From the NCBI GenBank assembly GCA_900547835.1, contig URIJ01000157.1:1-5011 (forward strand): DNA of 5,011 bases, in the 5' to 3' direction. This stretch comes from an uncultured Collinsella sp. Lineage in GTDB: Bacteria > Actinomycetota > Coriobacteriia > Coriobacteriales > Coriobacteriaceae. The position numbers were made by a program, and so were the translations under genes. How positions within the stretch are numbered: the first letter of the stretch is position 1; each line of letters opens with the position of its first letter. Of this stretch, positions 1-4,877 are shown piece after piece. The notes under the pieces are model-generated. The model ran no database searches, was not told the origin of the DNA, and saw only the letters and a program-made list of their open reading frames with translations.

Positions 1-2
1 GC

Positions 3-35
3 CGCTACATTGCCCGCCACGGCGAGCTGCTGTGA
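3..35 (+). CDS. 3' end of a plus-strand gene, unidentified (partial)
   Basis: Reading in the third frame, the window opens with ten codons, RYIARHGELL, followed by TGA at 33-35. The composition looks coding, and the stop is followed by intergenic sequence with hairpins, as expected at a gene end. Ten residues are too few to name the product. If real, this gene converges on the minus-strand sugar-kinase gene, with about 139 bases between the two stop codons. A chance open frame at the window edge cannot be excluded. Confidence 0.4.
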   Translation, partial: RYIARHGELL

Positions 36-91
36 CGCCCGAATTGTGGCGCGCGACCCATCAGGCGGTCAAAAAGTCCCGCCTCAAATTA

Positions 92-131
92 AACCGCCCC
101 CATTTCCCGTGCTAAGGAAATGAGGGCGGTT
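92..131 (-). terminator. Long hairpin terminator after the ROK kinase gene, possibly bidirectional
   Basis: Bases 92-99 (AACCGCCC) pair with 124-131, and 101-107 (CATTTCC) pair with 116-122. The stem is 15 pairs around one C-A mismatch (100/123) with an 8-base loop. Read as minus-strand RNA, the mismatch becomes a G-U pair and the stem is followed by U-rich sequence (TTTAATTT), which suits termination of the kinase gene ending at 175. On the plus strand no T-run follows directly, so termination of the upstream plus-strand gene here is less certain. A weaker 6-bp hairpin lies at 63-84 (AGGCGG / CCGCCT). Confidence 0.75.
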
Positions 132-174
132 CACTCCGGCCTTTATCTTTTTCGACAGCCTCGTTTGGCTCGCG

Positions 175-1086
175 CTACACCAGGCGCATGGCCTCCTGGA
201 CAGCACCGTAAAGGTTGGCGTCGTTGCCGAGCTCGGCCGCCTTTATCTGCGGCACAGGGATGCCGGCAAGGGTTCCTTCGTAACCCGCGAGGGCCAGCGG
301 CATCTGCGCACGCAGGGCATCGATGAGCTCGGGATGGCACGAGATGCCGCCTGCGACCACAAAGACCTCGGGGTCGAGCACGGCCTGCAGGTTGATGAGC
401 TGTCCGTCAAATGAGCGAGCGTAGCGGTCGAGCGCGCGCTGCGCCGCCATGTCGCCATCCGCGATCCACTCAAAGACGCGACGGCCGTCCACCGGAGAAT
501 CCGCAGGCAGGCCCTTCTCGGCAATGGCGGCATCGCGGAGCGCGCGCCAACCGCACGAACCCGCAAAGGAGTTTTCCATGCTCGCGGCAGTTGTGACATC
601 GTTGCGCAAGAAGCTGAACTCGCCTGCAAAGCAGTGCGCGCCGCGCAGGACCTTGCCGTCGATGACGATACCGCCGCCGATGCCCGTGCCGATAGCGAGC
701 ACCACGCCAAAACGCGTCCCGCGAAGAGCGCCAGCCGCATACTCACCGAGTGCACAGCACTTACCGTCGTTATTGACGGCAACCGGCACCCCCAGTGCCC
801 CGCGCATGAGCTTTCCCAGCGGGCAGCCGTCCATAAACGTGAGCGCACCGCCGCGATGGATCGTTCCCGTGACGTCTCCCTCGTAGATACCGCCGGGCGC
901 ACTCACGCCTACGGCGCTCACGCGCTTACGATACGGCTCGACGAGCCCGATCAACGCCGAAACCGTCTCCTCAGCCGTGGTAAAGCCCGTCGGCAGGCTC
1001 CCGCGATCGCGGATGGAAAAATCCTCGCCTAGCACGGCCCATTTAACGGCCGTACCGCCCACATCGATTCCGAAGAACTCCTGCAT
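175..1086 (-). CDS. ROK-family sugar kinase, beta-glucoside-kinase (BglK)-like
   Basis: This 303-residue cytoplasmic protein should transfer phosphate from ATP to a sugar or glycoside hydroxyl. The phosphate-binding motif DVGGT is at residues 8-12. NND at 105-107 provides the likely catalytic aspartate D107, followed by GE at 114-115. GTGIGGG is at 133-139 and a second glycine turn (AGGIS) at 245-249. GAHCFAGEF (149-157) sits where typical ROK kinases have the zinc-ligand EIGH region, but the usual CxCGxxGCxE cysteine cluster is absent. The arrangement, including SAPG near residue 63 and AGEF, resembles Listeria BglK, which phosphorylates beta-glucosides. It could instead act on a free hexose. 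No helix-turn-helix precedes the kinase domain, so it is not a ROK repressor. The ATG at 1086 has GAGGGG five bases upstream. It is the last gene of the minus-strand cluster. Confidence 0.9.
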   Translation of the reverse strand: MQEFFGIDVGGTAVKWAVLGEDFSIRDRGSLPTGFTTAEETVSALIGLVEPYRKRVSAVGVSAPGGIYEGDVTGTIHRGGALTFMDGCPLGKLMRGALGVPVAVNNDGKCCALGEYAAGALRGTRFGVVLAIGTGIGGGIVIDGKVLRGAHCFAGEFSFLRNDVTTAASMENSFAGSCGWRALRDAAIAEKGLPADSPVDGRRVFEWIADGDMAAQRALDRYARSFDGQLINLQAVLDPEVFVVAGGISCHPELIDALRAQMPLALAGYEGTLAGIPVPQIKAAELGNDANLYGAVQEAMRLV

Positions 1087-1091
1087 ATTCG

Positions 1092-1097
1092 CCCCTC
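1092..1097 (-). promoter_or_regulatory. Ribosome binding site of the ROK kinase gene
   Basis: The minus strand reads TGAGGGGCGAAT before the ATG. GAGGGG with a five-base spacer supports the start at 1086. It overlaps the TGA (1096-1098) that closes the open frame running through the gap upstream, as in a formerly coupled gene pair. Confidence 0.55.
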
Positions 1098-1197
1098 ACG
1101 CGCCATAGCCCCGGACGCGCATCGCCGCGACCACCACAGGGCTGCCCTTATGATGGTCGTGCAGCAAATCGCACCCGAAGCCAATTATCTCTCTGTT
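1096..1197 (-). other. Short open frame continuing the remnant frame, of doubtful coding value
   Basis: Downstream of the TAA at 1198-1200 the same minus-strand frame stays open for 33 codons, to TGA at 1096-1098, just before the kinase ribosome binding site. Its end reads SPVVVAAMRVRGYGA. I do not recognise it. It may be the degraded 3' end of a gene once coupled to the kinase, or a chance opening in GC-rich DNA. It has no obvious start codon of its own with a ribosome binding site. I found no convincing promoter for the kinase in this stretch. Confidence 0.25.
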
Positions 1198-1308
1198 TTA
1201 CGCCTCTACTTTGGTCAGACGAAGCAACATATCGTCGACGTAGGTCTCACCGTGGGTCACATAACCGCCACGCAAACCGCCCTCCCAAAGAACGTCCCTA
1301 ATTACTAC
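1198..1308 (-). pseudogene. Remnant of a DUF5605/DUF4038-type glycoside hydrolase
   Basis: On the minus strand, 36 codons between TGA (1309-1311) and TAA (1198-1200) contain LWEGGLRGGYVTHGETY. This closely matches the W-EG--RGGYVTHGETY core known from the C-terminal part of the catalytic barrel in DUF5060/DUF4038/DUF5605 glycosidases, with VVIRD before it as expected. Everything else is missing: the upstream barrel is absent, the conserved region after HGETY (normally WWS-GG) is not recognisable in any frame, and stops flank the fragment. It lies between two intact carbohydrate genes on the same strand and abuts a hairpin element. I read it as the leftover of a second hydrolase once in this cluster. 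The family match is from memory of the motif. The plus-strand open frame across the same bases is its shadow. Confidence 0.65.
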
Positions 1309-1320
1309 TCATTTAAGTAC

Positions 1321-1408
1321 GTCCTCAATGAGTGCGACGGAACGGCTCCCCTTGGCAGCTTAAAGCTGTCATACAGGAACCATTCCGTCGCACCCTAATG
1401 AAAGGGAC
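1321..1408 (-). repeat. Long imperfect hairpin element, MITE/REP-like or structured RNA
   Basis: Bases 1332-1342 (GTGCGACGGAA) pair perfectly with 1383-1393. Pairing continues as 1344-1345 with 1380-1381 and 1347-1349 with 1376-1378, then an inner stem 1354-1360 / 1364-1370 with a 3-base loop. Interruptions 1343/1382, 1346/1379 and 1350/1375 are all C-A on the plus strand, so they become G-U pairs in minus-strand RNA. Short flanking complements (1321-1324 with 1405-1408) hint at a longer element. No U-run follows on the minus strand, so it is not a classical intrinsic terminator, although it lies 43 bases after the hydrolase stop. Candidates are a non-autonomous insertion element, a 3'-end stabilising hairpin or an RNA regulator of the kinase. 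Confidence 0.6.
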
Positions 1409-1435
1409 TGGGTTGTAAATGTTGGAGAAGAGCCG

Positions 1436-2749
1436 TTAGCGCCCGGGGGTCAGGATCACCAGGGCGTCGTGCTCAAAGGGATGCTGAGCCACGCGCACGG
1501 TGCCGTCGCCGTTGTCGCGCACGGGCAGCTTGGCGATGCGCTTGTCCTCCATGTCGAGCGCCGTCGCCGTCCAGCCGCGAGCACTATCGAGCTTAAATGT
1601 AAGCGCCGTGGTGCGCGGCAGATAGGTGACGACACGCTCGCCGACGCGCGCTACGCGAATCGCCTCGCGGGCACCGTCGAGCAGCTCCTGCGCCGGGGCC
1701 ACCGCAAGTGCATCGTCGGCAGCCGTGGCACCCAGGCCCGCAAGCACATGCTCGATCGCGCCAAAGTCCCACACGCCCGCAAACTGCAGGCACTCCTGCC
1801 AGCGGAACGGCATGTCAAATCCCTCGCCCAGCACCGAGCCATGGCTCTTGCTGGTTTGCCAGTTCCAAACGCCGTGGGCGCCGTAGGTCACGCCGGCGCT
1901 GGCACCGGCAAGGATCGACGACCACACGCTCGCGCGGCAGTCCTGCGCGGTAAAACGCCAGTACACGTTGCGCGAGGCACCCATCTGCTCGTAGCAGGGC
2001 TCGGAGTTGACCATCGGCTTCTTGGGATAGTTGGCGATAAAGTCCTGCGGCAGCTGCCAGGCCTCGGGCTGGCCCTCGTAGTTGTGACCGGGCTGGAACA
2101 TGTAAAAGTCCAGGCGATCCAGGTATTGCTCCGGGATCGTGCGGTTGCCGCGGTTGATGTGCATGGTACGCAGAGCCTCGGGCGCGCGCTTGACGACCTC
2201 ATCGAGCGCATCCTCGTAATAGGCAATCGCCTCGTCGCCGGCAAAGTCGGTATCGCCCGTCACCACGTAGACGGGGTCGAACTCGCCCAGGTTCTCGACC
2301 ACGCGGGCAACATGGGCGCGAACCTCCTCGCGCGGCATAACCTCGGCACCACAACGCTCAGCAATCTTAGCGCCCCAGGTACCAGGCACGTAATTGCACC
2401 ACATAAGGACGAGCGCCGGACGAATGCCGTGCTCGACGGCGGCGCGACACATGTCGGCCGCACGATCCCAGTACGCCTGGTTGGGGCGAGACCAATCAAA
2501 ATGCACGCCATCCTCGCTGGCATAGGGCCAAATACCCAGATCGGGGCAGCAGCGATCCCACTGCGGCAGCGTGTTGATCTGCAGCACGTTCATGCCCTGC
2601 TCGGCGCGACGGGTCAGATAGTAATCCCAGTCGGCCTCGGGAATGCTGGTAAATGCACTCCAGCACGTATCGGCAAACCAAAAGAACGGCTTGTCCTCAC
2701 ACAAAAAGCCATCCCTACGACCGTTAACGGTCAGTTTTCCCAAACTCAT
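1436..2749 (-). CDS. Cytoplasmic DUF4038/GH140-like glycoside hydrolase (apiosidase-like)
   Basis: This 437-residue protein has no signal peptide, so it should act on imported sugars. Residues about 3-335 look like the DUF4038 (beta/alpha)8 barrel: an N-terminal strand (LTVNGRRDGFL), FFWFADTCW at 22-30, GMNVLQINTLPQW at 52-64, YVVTGDTDF at 161-169, VNSEPCYE at 247-254 and AGVTYGAHGVWNW at 285-297. D166 is the likely acid/base and E250 the likely nucleophile, by position relative to characterised GH140 enzymes. The last ~80 residues resemble the small beta domain (Collagen_bind_2 type) that usually follows. Apiosidase activity is known for one family member; the substrate here is unknown. I chose the ATG at 2749 because AAAGGA lies seven bases upstream. 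ATG 2755 is too close to that site, and the upstream extension to 2818 looks non-coding. It follows the PTS gene after a terminator. Confidence 0.88.
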   Translation of the reverse strand: MSLGKLTVNGRRDGFLCEDKPFFWFADTCWSAFTSIPEADWDYYLTRRAEQGMNVLQINTLPQWDRCCPDLGIWPYASEDGVHFDWSRPNQAYWDRAADMCRAAVEHGIRPALVLMWCNYVPGTWGAKIAERCGAEVMPREEVRAHVARVVENLGEFDPVYVVTGDTDFAGDEAIAYYEDALDEVVKRAPEALRTMHINRGNRTIPEQYLDRLDFYMFQPGHNYEGQPEAWQLPQDFIANYPKKPMVNSEPCYEQMGASRNVYWRFTAQDCRASVWSSILAGASAGVTYGAHGVWNWQTSKSHGSVLGEGFDMPFRWQECLQFAGVWDFGAIEHVLAGLGATAADDALAVAPAQELLDGAREAIRVARVGERVVTYLPRTTALTFKLDSARGWTATALDMEDKRIAKLPVRDNGDGTVRVAQHPFEHDALVILTPGR

Positions 2750-2756
2750 CTGCATG

Positions 2757-2762
2757 TCCTTT
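2757..2762 (-). promoter_or_regulatory. Ribosome binding site deciding the hydrolase start
   Basis: The minus strand reads AAAGGACATGCAGATG. AAAGGA is seven bases from the second ATG (2749) and only one base from the first (2755), which favours the later start. Confidence 0.6.
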
Positions 2763-2829
2763 CGCTCGATAAAGGAATTGCGAACCGGCAGAAGCTTTCG
2801 CGGAAACCCCTGGCGCAAAAGCCCCCGTC

Positions 2830-2865
2830 GCTTGGCAAGCCCTTATGGGCGGGCATCACCCGCCC
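2830..2865. promoter_or_regulatory. Two dyads upstream of the hydrolase gene (possible operator and hairpin)
   Basis: GCTTGGCAAGC at 2830-2840 is a perfect 5+1+5 inverted repeat. Next to it, GGGCGGG (2847-2853) and CCCGCCC (2859-2865) form a 7-bp stem with a 5-base loop. GCCC at 2839-2842 could alternatively pair with GGGC at 2847-2850, so the stems are mutually exclusive. They lie in the 133-base space between the PTS terminator and the hydrolase start. I found no convincing -35/-10 pair here. The hydrolase may depend on read-through or on a weak promoter under operator control. Confidence 0.35.
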
Positions 2866-2882
2866 CAATCAGTCTACCTTGC

Positions 2883-2918
2883 AAAAGGGCCCCGCCGGGC
2901 TTGCGCCTGACGGGGCCC
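2883..2918 (-). terminator. Intrinsic terminator after the PTS gene
   Basis: GGGCCCCG (2887-2894) pairs with CGGGGCCC (2911-2918). Pairing continues inward through C2896-G2909 and 2898-2900 with 2905-2907 around a TTGC loop. In minus-strand RNA the 2895/2910 position is a G-U pair, and the stem runs straight into TTTT (2886-2883). This is a textbook Rho-independent terminator, 41 bases past the PTS stop codon. It separates the permease from the hydrolase and kinase, so the hydrolase should receive either read-through or its own promoter. Confidence 0.9.
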
Positions 2919-2959
2919 TGTCGTGTAGGTAAGGTCGTATGCGACCGAATGGCTTGGCC

Positions 2960-4387
2960 TTAGGCCTCCATCTCGGCGAGCTCCTCCTTGGAGAAGCCGG
3001 TCAGGAAGACCACGATGGCGGCGATGACAAAGGAGATCGCCATACCGACGATGGCCCAGACGGTGTTCATCTGGCCACCCTGCAGGTAGTTGGTGAAGAC
3101 CAGGAAGTTGGAGGCGCCACCGGCGAGGTAGTAGGTAACACCCATGAGGCCGGAGAACACGGCGCCGATGGAACCGCCGATGAACATGCCGAGCATGGTG
3201 CGACGGAAGCGCATGAGGATACCGAAGAGCGCAGGCTCGGTAACGCCGCCGGCGATAGCGGAGATGACGTAACCGATGGCGAGGGACTTCTCGTCGGGGT
3301 TCTTCATCTTAAGGAAGGCACCGAAGGCGCAGCCCCAGACAGCGGCCATAGCGCAGTTGGTGGAAACGAAGACGAAGGGATCGTAACCGGCGGCGATGAT
3401 CTGAACCTGAGCGAGCAGGATGACGGGCATGTGCATGCCGCAGACCACGAAGAGCTGCCAGAAGGCGCCGAGGACGGCCATAACGATCAGGACACCGAAG
3501 CCACCCATGTCAGCCAGGCCAAAGAGGGCGTTGGCGATGACGTTACCGATCTCGTTACCGACCGGGGCAAGGACGATGAAGGCGATGGGGATAGTGACGA
3601 TCATGGTGCAGAACGGCGTAAAGACCGTGGACAGCACGTCGGGCATGACCTTCTTAAAGAACTTCTCGACGAAGTAGAGGACGGGCACCGAGAGGATGAT
3701 CGGCAGGACGGACTGCTGATAGTTGGCAGCGGCGATCTGGATGCCGTAGACGGAGATGATTCCGCCGCCATCCTGGGTCGCGACGCTCACGACGGACGGG
3801 GCCATGAGGGCGCCGCCGAGGAGCATGCCCAGAACCGGGGAGGCGCCGAGCTTCTTAGCGGCGGCATAGCCCAGGTAGATGGGGATAAAGGTGAACGTGG
3901 CCTCGTACAGGGTGGTGTAGAGGAACGTGTAGGTCGGGTCGGTGTCGGAAAGGACGCCGAGCATGGTGGGGCCGAGAACCGCAGCGATGGTGCGGAACAG
4001 ACCGCCAGCCATGAGCAGCGGGATCAGCTGGGTCATGGAGCCCGACAGATAGTCGAGGATGATGTTGGGCAGGTTCTTGAGCTCGAACTTCTCCTTGGGA
4101 GCGTCGAGGTTCTCGTCGACCGCGGCACCCTGCTTGACGCCGGAGATGGCGACGAACTCGGCAAGCACCTTGGGCACGTTCTGGCCGATGATGACCTGGA
4201 GCTGGCTGCCGGCGAACTGGCAGCCCAGAACACCCTTGACCTTCTTGATCTTCTCCACGTCGGCCTTGTTGTTGTCCTTGAGCGTCAGACGCAGGCGCGT
4301 CATGCAGTTGGTGGCGACGGTGACATTTTCCGCACCGCCCACGAGCTCGAGGACATCGGTGGCAATCTGCTTGTTATCTACTGCCAT
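2960..4387 (-). CDS. PTS permease, fused EIIB-EIIC, glucose/beta-glucoside/MurNAc superfamily
   Basis: This 475-residue inner-membrane protein imports a sugar while phosphorylating it. EIIB occupies residues about 5-85, with the phospho-accepting cysteine C28 in NCMTRLRL and the GVLGC and QVIIGQNV strands typical of the glucose superfamily. EIIC, from about 105 to the C-terminus, has roughly ten hydrophobic segments, a conserved-position histidine H319 in GMHMP, and the GVTEPALFG loop at 381-389 with E384, corresponding to the GITEP sugar-binding motif. There is no EIIA domain, so phosphate must come from a separate EIIA, as in MurP (also about 474 residues, EIIBC only). Specificity among beta-glucosides, sucrose, trehalose and MurNAc cannot be settled from sequence alone. 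ATG 4387 is preferred over 4402 because GGGGAGGGG (4400-4392) precedes it. The codon bias suggests strong expression. Confidence 0.93.
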   Translation of the reverse strand: MAVDNKQIATDVLELVGGAENVTVATNCMTRLRLTLKDNNKADVEKIKKVKGVLGCQFAGSQLQVIIGQNVPKVLAEFVAISGVKQGAAVDENLDAPKEKFELKNLPNIILDYLSGSMTQLIPLLMAGGLFRTIAAVLGPTMLGVLSDTDPTYTFLYTTLYEATFTFIPIYLGYAAAKKLGASPVLGMLLGGALMAPSVVSVATQDGGGIISVYGIQIAAANYQQSVLPIILSVPVLYFVEKFFKKVMPDVLSTVFTPFCTMIVTIPIAFIVLAPVGNEIGNVIANALFGLADMGGFGVLIVMAVLGAFWQLFVVCGMHMPVILLAQVQIIAAGYDPFVFVSTNCAMAAVWGCAFGAFLKMKNPDEKSLAIGYVISAIAGGVTEPALFGILMRFRRTMLGMFIGGSIGAVFSGLMGVTYYLAGGASNFLVFTNYLQGGQMNTVWAIVGMAISFVIAAIVVFLTGFSKEELAEMEA

Positions 4388-4391
4388 GGGA

Positions 4392-4400
4392 CCCCTCCCC
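4392..4400 (-). promoter_or_regulatory. Ribosome binding site of the PTS gene
   Basis: The minus strand reads GGGGAGGGGTCCCATG. The GGAGG core is six bases from the ATG at 4387. The alternative ATG at 4402 has no such site upstream. Confidence 0.75.
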
Positions 4401-4410
4401 ATATCATCGT

Positions 4411-4436
4411 GTGCCTAATCGCTTGGGCGCAGGCAC
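4411..4436 (-). promoter_or_regulatory. Small hairpin in the PTS leader
   Basis: GTGCCT (4411-4416) pairs perfectly with AGGCAC (4431-4436) around a 14-base loop, ten bases upstream of the PTS ribosome binding site. It lacks a U-run. It could affect translation or message stability, or be incidental. Confidence 0.3.
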
Positions 4437-4493
4437 GCCTTTGGCCCGGTGACTATAACCCCTTACGGCTGCCGAGCCCTTGGATACGCTGTC

Positions 4494-4535
4494 GTAAACA
4501 ATCTGTTTACTGAACGTTTACAGCGCTTAGTTTAC
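4494..4535. promoter_or_regulatory. Operator cluster A: perfect GTAAACA/TGTTTAC palindrome plus two GTTTAC copies
   Basis: GTAAACA (4494-4500), ATC, TGTTTAC (4504-4510) is a perfect 7-3-7 palindrome. Two further GTTTAC copies follow in direct orientation at 4516-4521 and 4530-4535. The block lies about 107-148 bases upstream of the PTS start, where a repressor or activator of the PTS promoter would be expected. The sequence is typical of a helix-turn-helix dimer site. The regulator is not encoded in this window. Confidence 0.6.
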
Positions 4536-4634
4536 ACGTAGCGTTGAATTTGTGGCAGTTTTGCCGTTTGCAGTCCGGTGAACGGTAGGAAATCGGGGGT
4601 GAACGTAATTGAATGTCAAGGCATTACATATAGT

Positions 4635-4654
4635 GCCGTTTATTTATAAATGGC
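4635..4654. promoter_or_regulatory. AT-rich 20-base dyad in the control region
   Basis: GCCGTTTAT (4635-4643) pairs with ATAAATGGC (4646-4654), with a TT centre and a single G-T pair. It contains no complete GTTTAC/GTTTAG site, so it may be bound by a different protein or mark a melting region. It lies 280 bases from the PTS start and 223 from the divergent start. Confidence 0.35.
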
Positions 4655-4694
4655 CGTCTACGTGGGATTTTATATAATCTGTCACCCAAATTCC

Positions 4695-4712
4695 TTGTTG
4701 ACTCATCAACAA
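4695..4712. promoter_or_regulatory. Perfect TTGTTGA/TCAACAA palindrome
   Basis: TTGTTGA (4695-4701), CTCA, TCAACAA (4706-4712) is a perfect 7-4-7 inverted repeat, different in sequence from the GTTTA sites. It overlaps TTGACT (4698-4703), a good -35 match on the plus strand, with TAGATA at 4722-4727 (18-base spacer) as a weak -10. It may be an operator for a second regulator over that promoter. Confidence 0.4.
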
Positions 4713-4731
4713 AAGCCCTGCTAGATAGTAG

Positions 4732-4778
4732 TAAACGAGTGTTTAGTAGTTCATTGAGTGTTTGATTTTACCGTTTAC
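4732..4778. promoter_or_regulatory. Operator cluster B: TAAAC-GAGT-GTTTA dyad plus further copies
   Basis: TAAAC (4732-4736), GAGT, GTTTA (4741-4745) form an inverted pair. The next outward bases also nearly match (TAGTAAAC against the complement of GTTTAGTA, one mismatch). GAGTGTTTA at 4737 recurs as GAGTGTTTG at 4756, a 19-base direct repeat, and GTTTAC occurs again at 4773-4778. Confidence 0.5.
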
Positions 4779-4808
4779 CGAGTTCATCTGCTTATTCTCT
4801 AATTCTGC

Positions 4809-4851
4809 TTTACACTAAACATGTTTAGATTGTATTGCCGCGATTGTTTAG
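4809..4851 (+). promoter_or_regulatory. Candidate promoter of the 4878 gene with an operator in its spacer
   Basis: TTTACA (4809-4814) is a fair -35. TGTATT (4831-4836), 16 bases on, is a moderate -10. The spacer contains CTAAACATGTTTAG (4815-4828), a perfect 14-base palindrome of the same TAAAC/GTTTA type, and another GTTTAG lies at 4846-4851 near the expected start of transcription. A dimer bound here would block RNA polymerase. The palindrome is certain; the promoter call is tentative. Confidence 0.45.
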
Positions 4852-4863
4852 TATTTGCGGCAC

Positions 4864-4871
4864 AAAGGAGG
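4864..4871 (+). promoter_or_regulatory. Ribosome binding site of the gene starting at 4878
   Basis: AAAGGAGG is a near-perfect Shine-Dalgarno sequence, with six bases between its AGGAGG core and the ATG at 4878. It is the main reason for calling a gene start here. Confidence 0.85.
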
Positions 4872-4877
4872 CAGCTC

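Noticed and set aside
1150..1398. An 82-codon plus-strand open frame in the hydrolase-kinase gap
   Set aside because: It lies antisense to the recognisable RGGYVTHGETY remnant, crosses the hairpin element, and has no clear ribosome binding site before its ATG.
1321..1408. A T-box or known riboswitch class in the kinase leader
   Set aside because: The AGGGTGCGACGG stretch only loosely recalls a T-box antiterminator bulge. There is no downstream terminator, and a sugar kinase is not a usual T-box target.
2753..2818. An N-terminal extension of the hydrolase to ATG 2818 or 2755
   Set aside because: The extra residues do not resemble the family N-terminus. AAAGGA is correctly spaced only for the ATG at 2749.
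1469..2932. A 487-codon open frame on the plus strand opposite the hydrolase
   Set aside because: Its translation has no family features and it runs through the PTS terminator. The minus-strand frame has conserved DUF4038 motifs and a ribosome binding site.
4388..4402. A PTS start at ATG 4402
   Set aside because: The five extra codons are the ribosome binding site itself (GGGGAGGGG), and no such site precedes 4402.
2939..4513. A 524-codon open frame on the plus strand opposite the PTS gene
   Set aside because: It is a shadow of the PTS gene's codon bias. Its translation is a low-complexity run of D, G, E and H with no recognisable domain, while the minus strand encodes a full EIIBC with its motifs and a ribosome binding site.
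4494..4851. A CRISPR array or replication-origin iterons for the repeated GTTTA sites
   Set aside because: The units are only 5-7 bases, irregularly spaced and in both orientations between divergent genes. That fits operators rather than CRISPR repeats or iterons.
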